Shown in pieces: positions 53,191 to 62,583 of a stretch of DNA of 64,000 nucleotides. The DNA comes from Jiangella alkaliphila (GTDB lineage Bacteria; Actinomycetota; Actinomycetes; Jiangellales; Jiangellaceae). A program made the translations under genes and the position numbers. Each line of letters opens with the position of its first letter. Positions within the stretch are counted from its first letter, which is position 1. Below the pieces are notes generated by a model. It was given only the letters and a program-made list of their open reading frames with translations. It did not search any database and was not told where the DNA came from. The stretch lies in contig NZ_LT629791.1 of NCBI RefSeq assembly GCF_900105925.1, positions 7,286,001 through 7,350,000 of the forward strand. The letters are read 5' to 3'.

Positions 53191-54295
53191 GGGCCTCCCA
53201 TGGCGAGACCGCTACACCGACGAAGGCCGTGATGACGTCCGCGATGCGCTCGCCGGCACGGCCGTCCCAGAGCGGCGGCACCGACCAGGTCGTTGCACGC
53301 CCAGCCGCGAGCACTTCGGCCGCGGCCGCCGCCAGCTCGGGCCGGGTGACCAAGCGGTTGGTGCCGTGCGTGATGGTGACTGGACGCTCGGTGTTGGGCC
53401 GCAGAGTCAGGCAGGGCACGCCGAGGATCGTGGTCTCTTCTTGCACACCACCGGAGTCGGTCACGACAGCGCGCGCCCCGCGGACCAGGCCCAGGAACTC
53501 AACGTATCCCAGCGGGTCGATCACCCGGAGACGCTCGTGGGTGAACAGGCCCGCCGCTTCGAGGCGGGCTCGCCCACGCGGGTGCAGCGGCAACGCGATC
53601 TCGACCTGGTCCGCAACCGCGTGCACGGCCTTGACCAGTTCTGCGGCATCGGCCGGATCATCGACGTTGCCGGGACGGTGCAGCGTGGCGACCACGTACT
53701 CGGCTCCGAGACCTAGGGCGCCCCGGACCTGGTCGCCGTCGAACCGGTCGAGATTCGCCAGCAGGGTGTCGATCATCGGGTTACCGACGAAGTGCACGCG
53801 ATCGGCCGGAACGCCCTCGTGGCCGAGGTGCACCAGCGCGTCGGGGCTCGTCGTGAACAGCAGGTCGGCCAACTGGTCGGTCACGACCCGGTTGATCTCT
53901 TCCGGCATCGTCCGGTCGAAGCTGCGCAGTCCGGCCTCAACATGCGCCAGCGCGATCCCCAGCTTTGCGGCCACCATCGCAGCGCCCACAGTCGAGTTGA
54001 CGTCGCCGTACACGACCACCAGGGCCGGGTCGCGGTCGAGGAACAGTTCCTCCAGACCGGTCATGATCGCCGCCGTCTGCCGTGCGTGCGAGCCTGACCC
54101 GACACCGAGGTCGACGTCAGGCTCAGGCAGGCCCAGCTGACGAAAGAAGACCTTCGCCATGGCCTCGTCGTAGTGCTGGCCGGTGTGGACCAGCTCCTGC
54201 GACACACCTCTGGCCTCGAGGGCGCGGATGACCGGTGCCGCCTTGGGAAAATTCGGTCGGGCACCTGTGATGTGAACGACGAGTTCGCTGGACAA
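53183..54295 (-). CDS. wecB: UDP-N-acetylglucosamine 2-epimerase (non-hydrolysing)
   Basis: This 370-residue cytosolic enzyme interconverts UDP-GlcNAc and UDP-ManNAc. Family signatures in order are HITGARPNFPKAAPVIRAL, LVHTGQHYDEAM, VVVYGDVNSTVGAAM, HVEAGLRSFDRTMPEEINR, LPLHPRGRARL and TDSGGVQEETTILGVPCLTLR, ending with ERPVTITHGTNRLV. The frame runs further upstream, but those residues are antisense to the next gene. The TTG at 54295 has GGAAGG 5 nt before it and gives the usual length of about 370, so I chose it. It heads the minus-strand operon through to 46995. No ManNAc dehydrogenase is in the window. Confidence 0.93.
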   Translation of the reverse strand: MSSELVVHITGARPNFPKAAPVIRALEARGVSQELVHTGQHYDEAMAKVFFRQLGLPEPDVDLGVGSGSHARQTAAIMTGLEELFLDRDPALVVVYGDVNSTVGAAMVAAKLGIALAHVEAGLRSFDRTMPEEINRVVTDQLADLLFTTSPDALVHLGHEGVPADRVHFVGNPMIDTLLANLDRFDGDQVRGALGLGAEYVVATLHRPGNVDDPADAAELVKAVHAVADQVEIALPLHPRGRARLEAAGLFTHERLRVIDPLGYVEFLGLVRGARAVVTDSGGVQEETTILGVPCLTLRPNTERPVTITHGTNRLVTRPELAAAAAEVLAAGRATTWSVPPLWDGRAGERIADVITAFVGVAVSPWEARG

Positions 54296-54370
54296 TGGCG
54301 CCTTCCGGGATATCGTTGATCGGTTCCGGCGTCCTTGGAGACGCCGTGGCACAGGGTATCCTCCACCACC
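54296..54370. promoter_or_regulatory. Short divergent promoter region of wecB and the copy-2 GT4 gene
   Basis: Only 75 bp separate the two divergent starts. Inside is a 7-bp hairpin (CGGCGTC/GACGCCG, 54327-54346), which lies in one leader or serves as an operator. I see no convincing promoter boxes. The gap is so short that the two genes probably share control. Confidence 0.45.
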
Positions 54371-56164
54371 ATGGTCACGGACGGAAAGTCCGCGAGGGGC
54401 ACGGTCCACGAGGCGGCGAAGCTTCAGATCGCCGACGGTGCGCTCACGCAGTTGCTCGCACAGCATCGGCGCAACGTGGAGCTGACCGCTGCCCTGGCCG
54501 AGTCCCAGCCGCTGAATCAGCGTGTCGTCCGCGCCCTGCGCCGCGCCCGCCGCAACGCCTGGCGACTGCACCGCTACCCGGGCGACTTCCGCCGTGCGCT
54601 GCGCCCCACCGTCAGCGGGGTCAAGCCGGCCCAAGCCGACCTCGACGCCGTGCGTTCCCTGATGGACGCCGCACGGCACGACGAAGCCATCGCCCTGGCA
54701 GCCGCACTACTGCCGGCGAAGGCCACCGACACGGAGTTCCTCGACCTCGCCAGGAACGCCTTCGCCCGGGCGGGTGCCCTGAGCCTGCAGCTCCGGGCGA
54801 CGTCCGCGCTGCGCGAGCTGGAGAACACCCCGTCGCGCGAGTCCCAGGAGCGCAAGGTCGTCGGCCGCATCCGCGAGACCGAGGCTGGCTGGCTGCCCCG
54901 GGTGCCGGCGGCTTCCCCCGTGACGGACCCGGTGGACGGGCGCGTCCTGCATCTGCTGAAGTCGGCGATGCCGTACCGGCAGACCGGCTACACGATGCGC
55001 AGCCGCTACATCATCGACGCCCAGCGGGCGGCCGGCCTCGACCCGGTCGTGATCACGGCCGCCGGCTTCCCCCACGAGGCAGGCCTCGAGCACCCGCCCG
55101 CCACCGAGGTGATCGGCGGCGTCGTCCACCACTACCTCGAACAACCGCCGGCGTCCGTGCTCAAGGGCCCGGTGGACCAATATCTCGACGCCTACGCCTC
55201 GGCGGCCGCCCGCCGGGTCCCGGAGATCGCACCGTCGCTGATCCACGTCCACTCCGGCCACCGCGGCTACGAGGCCGCGCTGGTCGGCGTCACCCTTGCC
55301 CGCGCCTTTCGGCTGCCGCTGGTGTACGAGGTCCGCGGCTTCTTCGAGTCGCTGTGGAGCCGTGAACGGCCGTGGAACGAGTCCGGTGAGCTCTACGAGC
55401 GGCGCATGGCGACGGAGGCGCGCTGCATGGCCGCGGCCGACGCCGTGGTGACGCTGAGCGAGTCGATGCGGGCGCAGATCATCGCCCGCGGCATCGCCCC
55501 CCAGAAGGTGCATGTGGCGCCCAACGGCGTCGACGTCACGGCGTTCACCCCCGGCGCCCGTCCGTCCCGGCTGGCCGAGCGGCTGGGCTTGGAGGGCAAG
55601 CTGGTGTTCGGCTACATCAGCAACCTCGACCACCGGCGAGAAGGCCACGAGACGCTGATCCGCGCCGCCGTCGAGTTACGCGCCCGCGGCGTGCCCGCCG
55701 TCGCACTCATCGTCGGCGATGGCGACCGCCGCGCTGAGCTGGAGAAGCTGGCGGCCGACGAGCGGGCCGGCGACTCCGTGCTGTTCACCGGCCGCGTGCC
55801 GCACGACCAGGTGCTCGACTACTACCGGTCGCTCGACGTGTTCGTCGTGCCGCGAGCCGACGAGCGAGCGGCGCGACTGGTGACGCCTCTGAAGCCGTTT
55901 GAGGCGATGGCGGCCGGCGTCCCGCTGGTCGTCGCGGCCCTCGATCCACTCCTCGAGATCATCGGCGCGGGCGATCGGGGACGCTCGTTCCCGCCGGGCG
56001 ACGCCAGCGCACTGGCCGACGTCCTGGCCGAACTGAACCTCGACCCCGACACACGCCGTGACCTCGCGAAACGGGGTCGAGACTGGGTCGTCGCCGAACA
56101 CCAGTGGTCGGCGAACGCCGCGCGTTACCGCGCCATCTACGCCGCCGTCCTCGGCGGTCGTTGA
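54371..56164 (+). CDS. GT4 glycosyltransferase with helical N-terminal domain (copy 2)
   Basis: This 597-residue paralogue of the protein at 39695 has the same layout throughout. The basic helical part is at about 1-150 (RVVRALRRARRNAWRLHRYPGDFRRAL, AGALSLQLRATSALREL), then a GT4 enzyme (RVLHLLKSAMPYRQTGYTMRSRY, SGHRGYEAALVGVTLARAF, APNGVDVTAFTPG, FTGRVPHDQVLDYYRSLDVFVVPR, TPLKPFEAMAAGVPLVVAALDPLLEII). The ATG at 54371 is preferred to one 36 bp upstream because of the divergent promoter. The gene is followed by a clear terminator. Confidence 0.9.
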   Translation: MVTDGKSARGTVHEAAKLQIADGALTQLLAQHRRNVELTAALAESQPLNQRVVRALRRARRNAWRLHRYPGDFRRALRPTVSGVKPAQADLDAVRSLMDAARHDEAIALAAALLPAKATDTEFLDLARNAFARAGALSLQLRATSALRELENTPSRESQERKVVGRIRETEAGWLPRVPAASPVTDPVDGRVLHLLKSAMPYRQTGYTMRSRYIIDAQRAAGLDPVVITAAGFPHEAGLEHPPATEVIGGVVHHYLEQPPASVLKGPVDQYLDAYASAAARRVPEIAPSLIHVHSGHRGYEAALVGVTLARAFRLPLVYEVRGFFESLWSRERPWNESGELYERRMATEARCMAAADAVVTLSESMRAQIIARGIAPQKVHVAPNGVDVTAFTPGARPSRLAERLGLEGKLVFGYISNLDHRREGHETLIRAAVELRARGVPAVALIVGDGDRRAELEKLAADERAGDSVLFTGRVPHDQVLDYYRSLDVFVVPRADERAARLVTPLKPFEAMAAGVPLVVAALDPLLEIIGAGDRGRSFPPGDASALADVLAELNLDPDTRRDLAKRGRDWVVAEHQWSANAARYRAIYAAVLGGR

Positions 56165-56178
56165 CCCGGCACGGACGT

Positions 56179-56207
56179 CATACTTGAGCGCCATCGGCGC
56201 AAGTATG
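56179..56207 (+). terminator. Terminator hairpin after the copy-2 GT4 gene
   Basis: CATACTT (56179) pairs with AAGTATG (56201), with an inner GCGCC/GGCGC stem, a 2-nt bulge and an ATC loop, 15 bp after the GT4 stop. There is no U-tract. It fits transcription end before the transposase remnant. Confidence 0.65.
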
Positions 56208-56255
56208 AGAGTTTCCATCACATTTGGCTGGCGACCATCCTCATCGACGCACCCG

Positions 56256-56556
56256 CTGACCCAGCTGCCCTCGGTCCGCTTCGCCGCCAACAGTGCCTGG
56301 ACCATCTGCGCCGCAATGACGCACACCCTGCTACGCGCCGCCGGCACCCTGACAAGCGACCGGCATGCCGTGGCTCGCGACGCTACGATGCCGCTCGTCC
56401 AGGCCGGTTCACGTCACCGTTCCAGCCCGGCTGGTCCGCCCGCAACGCCGCCGCGTGCTGCACCTGCCCACGCACTGGCCCTGGGCCAGGCAGTGGACCG
56501 CGTTATGGCACCACCTGTTCGCCCCACCCACCGGGCCACCACCCTCGGCGGCCTGA
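56256..56556 (+). pseudogene. IS1380-type transposase C-terminal remnant, frameshifted
   Basis: Two adjoining frames carry pieces of the C-terminus of an IS1380-family transposase. The first reads QLPSVRFAANSAWTICAAM and RAAGTLTSDRHAVARDA. After a frameshift near 56385-56395, the second reads VTVPARLVRPQRRRVLHL and PTHWPWARQWTALWHHLF, with a stop at 56556. I recall the FAAN-AW, RPQRR and LHLP-WPW motifs as typical of that family. The N-terminal two thirds and the inverted repeats are missing, so it is a dead relic. It marks a past insertion next to the STAND NTPase gene. Confidence 0.75.
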
Positions 56557-56596
56557 ACCGTACCAACCTGGCGAATGCGGCTCGAGGGCCCTGTCG

Positions 56597-57160
56597 TCAC
56601 GACGAGGTGTGGACGTCGATCTGGAAGTGCCAGTCGTCGAGCCGGCACACCAGGGTGTCGGCGGTGGATGCCTGCACCTGCACGATGAAGGAGCGGGTCC
56701 CGGAGGCGACGGTGAGGGAGCGGCTCATCGCGTGCGCGGCAGACCCGTCCTGTTCCAAAGCCCAGATGAAGTCGACGCCGGATCGGGGGTGGAGCTCCGT
56801 CAGCGTTGTGCTGCCCGCCTTGCGGGTGACGACGCGCACGGCGCAGCCACCGGTGCCATCCCGTCCATTGGCCTCAGCGGTGAACTCGGCGGTGACGAGC
56901 CGAGTAGTGTTGCTCGGCACCGCGTAGGACAGGGTGGAGCCGGGCAGGGTCTGCCAGATGTTGGGGGCCGTGGTGTCGTAGATCTGGTCGCTGGTCGCGA
57001 CCCGGTGCGCGACGATCCCGCCGCCGCTCATGGTGGTGGTGGCCCGCTGGTCGGCCTGCTGGTCGGCCAGCGCGATGCCGCCGGCGGCCCCGCCGACGAG
57101 CGCGGCGGCCGCGACCGTGGCGAGCGTGATCGTGCGGCGGGCGAGGTGCTTGAGGTTCAT
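56597..57160 (-). CDS. Secreted protein of unknown function
   Basis: This 187-residue exported protein has a basic start and hydrophobic stretch (LARRTITLATVAAAALVGGAAGGIA) with cleavage near ALA-DQ. The mature part is beta-rich, with two cysteines (GGCAVRVV and DTLVCRLDD) that may form a disulfide. No family is recognised. A strong GAGGAG is about 8 nt before the ATG. It is divergent from the STAND NTPase gene with about 210 bp between, and near the transposase relic. A functional link to the NTPase is possible but only suggested by position. Confidence 0.78.
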   Translation of the reverse strand: MNLKHLARRTITLATVAAAALVGGAAGGIALADQQADQRATTTMSGGGIVAHRVATSDQIYDTTAPNIWQTLPGSTLSYAVPSNTTRLVTAEFTAEANGRDGTGGCAVRVVTRKAGSTTLTELHPRSGVDFIWALEQDGSAAHAMSRSLTVASGTRSFIVQVQASTADTLVCRLDDWHFQIDVHTSS

Positions 57161-57369
57161 GTCGGTCTCCTCTGTAGTGTGAGCTTGGTCTCAGCCAGCA
57201 CAGCGCGCCACCCACAGCGTGCGGAAGGCCTTCGCGGGAGTCCGGACAAGGTCAATACAGGCGCTATTGAGCTCCTTGTTCGCCGTCACAACTGGCAGGT
57301 GTTTCCCGGAGCGGGCATCATGCCGAGCAGGTGTCGTCTGGGTAGGCACGTACGGACACGGGTGGGCCG

Positions 57370-60300
57370 ATGACCGGTGAGACAACGCAAGGCGCGGGTC
57401 CGAGTGACATCGTCACGCGCGGCGACTTCGCTCAGGCCCTCACCGCCGCGCGCAAGCAGGCCCGGCTCACGGTCCGCGAGGTCGCCGCGGCGGCCGGGGT
57501 GCCCACCGGCACCGTCGGCGGCTACTTCAGCGGGCGCCACCTGCCCAACCTCACGTTCCTGGAGCCGTTCCACGCCGTCCTGGACGCGCTCGGCATCGGC
57601 GACCACGCCCCCTGGGTCGATGCGCTCGAGCGCGTCCGCTGGTCGCGGTCGAAGCGGCTGGCCGACCGCAGCGCGCCGTATAAGGGCCTGGACAGCTACC
57701 AGCCCGAGGACGCCGACTGGTTCTTCGGCCGCGATGACCTGACGGCGCGGATCGTCGGCGCAGTGCGGGACCGCGCCCCCGCCGGCGGGCAGGTCGTGGT
57801 CGTCGGGCCGTCGGGGTCGGGGAAGTCCTCGATCCTGCGGGCCGGCGTGATCCCGAGACTCCGAGGCGGCGCGCTGCCCGGCGCCTGGCAGGTCCGGCTG
57901 ATGACCCCCGGCGAGCACCCCGCGGCGGAGCTGGCCGCCGTGCTGGACGTCGGCGCCGCATCCGGTCGGACGCTGCTGGTGGTCGACCAGTTCGAGGAGC
58001 TGTTCACGCTCTGCGACGACGAGCCCGAACGCGCCGAGTTCGTGTCGGCGCTGACGCGGGCGAACCCGCTGCTCGTCGTGCTGATCGGCCTGCGCGCGGA
58101 CTACTACGCCTTCGCGACCCGCGTGCCGGCCCTGGCGCCCGCGCTCCAGCAGGCGCAGCTCGTCGTCACGCCGATGTCGGTGGCGGAGCTCGAGACGGCG
58201 ATCACCGAGCCGGCCCGCCGTGCCGGCGTGGACCTCGACGCCCGTCTGGTCGACCGGCTGCTCAGCGACATCGCACCGACCACCTGGCGGCACGGAGCCC
58301 ACGACGCCGGAGCGCTGCCGTTGCTCTCGCATGCCCTGCGGGCCACCTGGGCGCGAGCCGACCGGCAGTCGCTCACGCTGGCCGACTACGAGGCCACCGG
58401 CGGACTGCACGGCGCCGTGTCGCAGACCGCCAACGAGGTGTACGAGTCGCTCAGCCCGGACGGCAAGGACCTGGCCAGGCAGCTGTTCCTGCGCTTGGTG
58501 GCCGACGACGGCGAGGTCGCGGCCCGCCGCCGGATGAAGTGGGAGGAGCTCATCGACCCGGACCACACCGACGACCTGGCCGCCGCGGTGCTCGAACGGT
58601 TCGTCGCGGCACGGCTGCTCACCGCCGACGCCGAGTTCGTCGAGGTCAGCCACGAGGCGCTGCTGACAGCGTGGCCGCGGATCCAGAAGTGGATCGACGA
58701 GGACCGCGACGGGCTGAAGCTGCACCGGCTGCTCACCGAGGCCGCCGCCGACTGGAACGCCGCGGACCGCGATCCCGGCCTGCTGTGGCGCGGCGGGCGG
58801 CTGGAGGCCGCCCGGGCGTGGGTCGCCGACGCCGACCAGCCGGCCCTGCTCAACCCTGCCGAACAGGCGTTCCTGACCGCCAGCCGGCAGACCGAGGACG
58901 CGGCGGCGGCGCTGCATCAGCGTCGCACCCGCCGGCTGCGGCTGTTGCTCGGTGCGACGGAGGTGTTCGCCGCCGTCGCGGTCACGCTGGCCGCGGTCGC
59001 GATCTCCAGCGAGCGGCGGGCCCGGGACGCGGCCGACGAAGCCGACGCGCAGCGCGAGGCCGCGCAGTCTCGGCAGGTCGCGATCCAGGCGGGGTCGTTG
59101 ACCACCCAGGATCCGGCGCTGGCCCAGCAGCTGGCGCTGGCCGCCTTCCGGATCGCGCCGACCATCGAAGCGCGCTCGGCGCTGCTGGACGTCTCCGCAC
59201 AGGCACCGGTGACGCGGATCGCCGTTCCGGCCGGTCCGGCGGCGGTGGCGATCTCCATCGACGGGCAGCTGATCGCGACCGGCAACACGGACGGCAGGAT
59301 GCGGCTCTTCACCTCCGGTGACGGCCGGATCCGTGAGCTCGGCAGCATCACCGTCGACGCCGAGGAGCAGCTGTACGGCGTCGCCATCAGCCCGGACAAG
59401 CAGCTGGCCGCGGTCGGTGGCACGGGTTCGGTGGCGCGGCTGGTCGACATCAGCGACCCCACCGACCCGCGGCTGCTCGACCAGCTCCTGCCCGCGGCGT
59501 CGGTCGAAGGCATGCGGTTCAGCCCGGACGGCACGATGCTGGTCGCGAGCACGGCGGTGGACCTCGCGCACCGATGGCGGCTCGCGGCCGACGGCTCCGC
59601 GACCGCGCTGGGCACCCTGCAGGGCTTCGGCGGGTACCTGCACTGGTCCGACTTCAGCGCGGACGGCCGACTGATCGCGACCTCGAGCAGCGACGGCCGG
59701 GTCCGGCTGTGGGGCGCACACGCGCCGGGTGCGACCAGCACCCCGCTGGCCGAGGTGACGGTCGGAGGTGCGGTCGACACCCCGGCCGGGCCGACCGCCA
59801 ACGCCGTCCCCGCTGTCGACTTCAGTCCCCACGGCCGCCTGCTCGCCGTTGGCGCCCGCGACGGGAAGGTGCACCTGTTCCACGTCGGCCACACCGGTCT
59901 CGAGCCGGACGGGGCGCCGCTCGGTGACTTCGCCGCGCAGATCAACCACCTCGAGTTCAGCGCCGACGGCACCGAACTCGCCGCCGGCAGCTCGGACACC
60001 ACGGTGCGTACCTTCGACGTCGCGAGCCGCACGGAAACCGGGCGGTTGGAGAGCACCACGCCGATCACGTCGCTGTTCTACGTGGGAGCGAGCAAGCAGC
60101 TGGTGTTCGGCTCGCCGGACGGCTACGTGCGGTTGTGGCGGAGGCCCGGTGCGGCCCTGCCTGCGGCGCCGTACCCCGTCGCGAGCCTCGGCTACGCGGC
60201 CGGCGGCGGGCTGCTGGCCGTCGGAACCGGCTCCGGCCCGGGTGGCGAGGTGCAGCTGTGGGACGTCGTCGATCCGGCCGTGGCACACAGGCTCGGCACC

Positions 60301-61212
60301 ATCAGGTCACCCGAGTCAGGCGTCCTGCTCAATGGCGAGGCGGCGCTGAGTGCCGACGCGACCCTGCTCGCGGCCGGCACGGCCACCGGCGAGGTCCAGC
60401 TGTGGGACGTGCGCACGCCGGCGAGTCCGCGACTGCGCAGCCGGATCTCGGTCTCGCCGACCCTCATCCAGCAGCTGGCGATCACCGCCGACACGCGGGT
60501 CCTCGCGGTCGCCGCCGACGACGGCGAGGTCACCGTGTGGGACGTGGCCGACCCAGCCGACCCACAGCCGCGAGCCACCCTCACCGATGCCGACGACCGC
60601 GTGCTGGCGGTCGCGTTCAGTCCAGACGGCCGCACTCTCGTCGCGGCCAGCGCCGACCAGTCGGCCTACGTCTACGACGTGGCCGACCCCGCTCGGCCGC
60701 GGTTGCTCACCCAGCTCGACGACTTCGGCAACTTCGTCCACTCCGTGGCCTTCGCGCCCGGCGGCGACACGATGGCCATCGGCAGCGACGACGAGACCGT
60801 GCGGCTCTACGACCTGCGCGAGCCGGCCCGCCCGCGGCTGCTGGGTGAGCCCCTGACCGGACCGAACGGCTACGTCTACTCGGTCACGTTCACCCGCGAC
60901 GGTTCCAGCGTGGCCGCCGTCGCCGACGGCGTAGTGTGGATCTGGGACGTTGCCGATCCGTCCCGTGCGGCGCTGACGGAGACACTGCGGGTGAGCGAGG
61001 GAGCGCTGCTGGCCGTGGCCGCGTCACCGGTGGCCGATCGCATCGTCGCGGGTGGCGCGGACCGGATCCCCTACTCCTGGAACACCGACTCCGGCCAGGT
61101 CGCCGACCGGCTGTGCGAGCTCGCCGGTTCCGAGCTGACCGCCGACGAGTGGCGCCGCCATGTGCCCGGGCAGCGGTTCTCGGCACCGTGCGGCAGACCT
61201 GACGCCGGCTGA
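57370..61212 (+). CDS. HTH - STAND NTPase - membrane helix - WD40 protein
   Basis: This is a 1280-residue protein. Residues about 18-75 form an XRE-type helix-turn-helix (LTAARKQARLTVREVAAAAGV). Residues 104-500 form an nSTAND1-type NTPase: YKGLDSYQPEDADWFFGRDD, Walker A GPSGSGKSS (146-154) and Walker B LLVVDQFEELF (202-212). One membrane helix lies at about 522-545, then a linker with DPALAQQLALAAFRIAPT. From about 617 to 1265 there are WD40-like blades (VAFSPDGRTLVAASADQSAYVYDVADP and relatives). STAND proteins act as ATP-driven switches in signalling or defence. No nuclease or protease effector is seen. The ATG start has no strong ribosome site. Confidence 0.9.
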   Translation: MTGETTQGAGPSDIVTRGDFAQALTAARKQARLTVREVAAAAGVPTGTVGGYFSGRHLPNLTFLEPFHAVLDALGIGDHAPWVDALERVRWSRSKRLADRSAPYKGLDSYQPEDADWFFGRDDLTARIVGAVRDRAPAGGQVVVVGPSGSGKSSILRAGVIPRLRGGALPGAWQVRLMTPGEHPAAELAAVLDVGAASGRTLLVVDQFEELFTLCDDEPERAEFVSALTRANPLLVVLIGLRADYYAFATRVPALAPALQQAQLVVTPMSVAELETAITEPARRAGVDLDARLVDRLLSDIAPTTWRHGAHDAGALPLLSHALRATWARADRQSLTLADYEATGGLHGAVSQTANEVYESLSPDGKDLARQLFLRLVADDGEVAARRRMKWEELIDPDHTDDLAAAVLERFVAARLLTADAEFVEVSHEALLTAWPRIQKWIDEDRDGLKLHRLLTEAAADWNAADRDPGLLWRGGRLEAARAWVADADQPALLNPAEQAFLTASRQTEDAAAALHQRRTRRLRLLLGATEVFAAVAVTLAAVAISSERRARDAADEADAQREAAQSRQVAIQAGSLTTQDPALAQQLALAAFRIAPTIEARSALLDVSAQAPVTRIAVPAGPAAVAISIDGQLIATGNTDGRMRLFTSGDGRIRELGSITVDAEEQLYGVAISPDKQLAAVGGTGSVARLVDISDPTDPRLLDQLLPAASVEGMRFSPDGTMLVASTAVDLAHRWRLAADGSATALGTLQGFGGYLHWSDFSADGRLIATSSSDGRVRLWGAHAPGATSTPLAEVTVGGAVDTPAGPTANAVPAVDFSPHGRLLAVGARDGKVHLFHVGHTGLEPDGAPLGDFAAQINHLEFSADGTELAAGSSDTTVRTFDVASRTETGRLESTTPITSLFYVGASKQLVFGSPDGYVRLWRRPGAALPAAPYPVASLGYAAGGGLLAVGTGSGPGGEVQLWDVVDPAVAHRLGTIRSPESGVLLNGEAALSADATLLAAGTATGEVQLWDVRTPASPRLRSRISVSPTLIQQLAITADTRVLAVAADDGEVTVWDVADPADPQPRATLTDADDRVLAVAFSPDGRTLVAASADQSAYVYDVADPARPRLLTQLDDFGNFVHSVAFAPGGDTMAIGSDDETVRLYDLREPARPRLLGEPLTGPNGYVYSVTFTRDGSSVAAVADGVVWIWDVADPSRAALTETLRVSEGALLAVAASPVADRIVAGGADRIPYSWNTDSGQVADRLCELAGSELTADEWRRHVPGQRFSAPCGRPDAG

Positions 61213-61275
61213 ATCCGCACAATCCAGCGAGCCCTGGGGTGAGCACCTGTGCTGCTGTAGGATCACCGAGGATGC

Positions 61276-61293
61276 GCCGCCCCGCAGGGCGGC
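61276..61293 (+). terminator. Terminator-like hairpin after the STAND gene
   Basis: A 7-bp GC stem, GCCGCCC/GGGCGGC with a 4-nt CGCA loop, sits 64 bp past the STAND stop, in the 234-bp gap before the GT4 gene at 61447. There is no U-tract. The rest of this gap shows nothing convincing apart from a GCTAGCTAGC palindrome just before the next start. Confidence 0.45.
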
Positions 61294-61446
61294 CAACGGC
61301 CAGGTGGGGGCGTACGAAACTGGGGACGCTCACCGTGCAACCGCGTGGGTGGGCAAGGGCGTCCTCCTGGTGTGGCCGTGTCGAAGGGAAGTCGGGGACC
61401 AACGTGCAGCAACGACTCACGGTCAGCGGGCGGGCTAGCTAGCGCC

Positions 61447-62532
61447 ATGCGCGTCCTCGTCCTGACCGTGGTGCACGACCCGGAAGACGCTCGCATCAGG
61501 CACCGGCAGATCGTCGCGTTGCGCGAGGCGGGCCACGAGGTCACGCTGGCGGCGCCGTTCGGCGACACCGGCCGGGAGGTTCCGTCAGACCTCGCCGTCA
61601 TCGACATCCCGCGCTCGCACGGACGGCACCGGCTGACGGCCATGCGCACGGCCCGGCGGCTGCTGAAGCGGCACGGCCGCGACTACGACATCGTACTCAT
61701 GCACGACCCCGAGCTGGTGCTGGCCAGCATCGGCCTGCGCATCCCGGGCCTGGTGTGGGACGTCCACGAGGACACCGCGGCGGCGCTGCGGATGAAGCAG
61801 TGGCTGCCGAAGGTGGGCCGCCCGGCGGGGGCGGCGCTCATCCGGGCCATCGAGCGGCACGCTGAGCGCCGGATGCCGCTGCTGCTGGCCGAGGAGTCCT
61901 ACGCCGGCCGCTTCCGCAAGGAGCACACCATCGTCCGGAACAGCGTCGCGATCCCCGACGACGTCGACGCGCGGGTCGACGACCGCGTCATCTACCTGGG
62001 CCGGCTGACGGCGGCCCGCGGCGGCCTCGACCTCGTCGAGCTGGGCCGCCGGCTGGCGCCGGACATCAAGGTGCACCTGGTCGGCCCGGCCGACGCCGAC
62101 TGCGCGGCCGCCATCGAGGCCGCCCAGGCCGACGGAGCGGTCACCTGGCACGGCTTCGTCCCTAACGACGAGGCGCTGACGATGCTGCCGGGCGCGCTCG
62201 CGGGGCTCAGCCTGCTGCACGAGCAGCCGAACTACGCGCACTCGCGGCCCACGAAGATCGTCGAGTACATGGCGCACGGCGTGCCGGTCATCAGCACGCC
62301 GAACCCGGCGTCTGCAGAGCTGATCATGCGGCACCGGTGCGGCACGATCGTCCCGTTCGGCGACGTCGGCGCGGCGGAGGCGGCGGTGCGGGCGCTCCAG
62401 GCCGACCCGGCCGAGCGGCGCCGCATGGCCGAGGCGGGGCGCGCGGCCGTCATCGCGCACTACAGCTGGGACGCCGACGCCGACCTGTTCGTTCACTCCC
62501 TGGAGAAGCTGGCACACGCGACCGCGCGCTGA
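61447..62532 (+). CDS. GT4 glycosyltransferase
   Basis: This 361-residue GT-B enzyme has the blocks RVLVLTVVHDPEDARIRHRQIVALREAGHEV, DYDIVLMHDPELVLASIGLRI, VWDVHEDTAAALR, VIYLGRLTAARGGLDLVELGR and SRPTKIVEYMAHGVPVISTPNPASAELI. It should transfer a sugar to a lipid-linked or protein acceptor in the cytosol. The ATG at 61447 is chosen because the upstream open part is low-complexity. The methyltransferase gene at 62584 follows 51 bp later, so the two may be one transcript. Confidence 0.9.
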   Translation: MRVLVLTVVHDPEDARIRHRQIVALREAGHEVTLAAPFGDTGREVPSDLAVIDIPRSHGRHRLTAMRTARRLLKRHGRDYDIVLMHDPELVLASIGLRIPGLVWDVHEDTAAALRMKQWLPKVGRPAGAALIRAIERHAERRMPLLLAEESYAGRFRKEHTIVRNSVAIPDDVDARVDDRVIYLGRLTAARGGLDLVELGRRLAPDIKVHLVGPADADCAAAIEAAQADGAVTWHGFVPNDEALTMLPGALAGLSLLHEQPNYAHSRPTKIVEYMAHGVPVISTPNPASAELIMRHRCGTIVPFGDVGAAEAAVRALQADPAERRRMAEAGRAAVIAHYSWDADADLFVHSLEKLAHATAR

Positions 62533-62583
62533 CCCGGCGTCGGTACAGTTCTCCTTCCGGACCAGACCAACGACGGAGATTCG

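Noticed and set aside
54296-54679. Extended N-terminus of WecB
   Set aside because: These 128 codons are antisense to the GT4 gene, and the family normally begins at the ITGARPNF block.
57286-60288. Minus-strand 1000-codon frame over the STAND gene
   Set aside because: The plus strand shows Walker A, Walker B and WD40 repeats in order; the minus frame is low-complexity.
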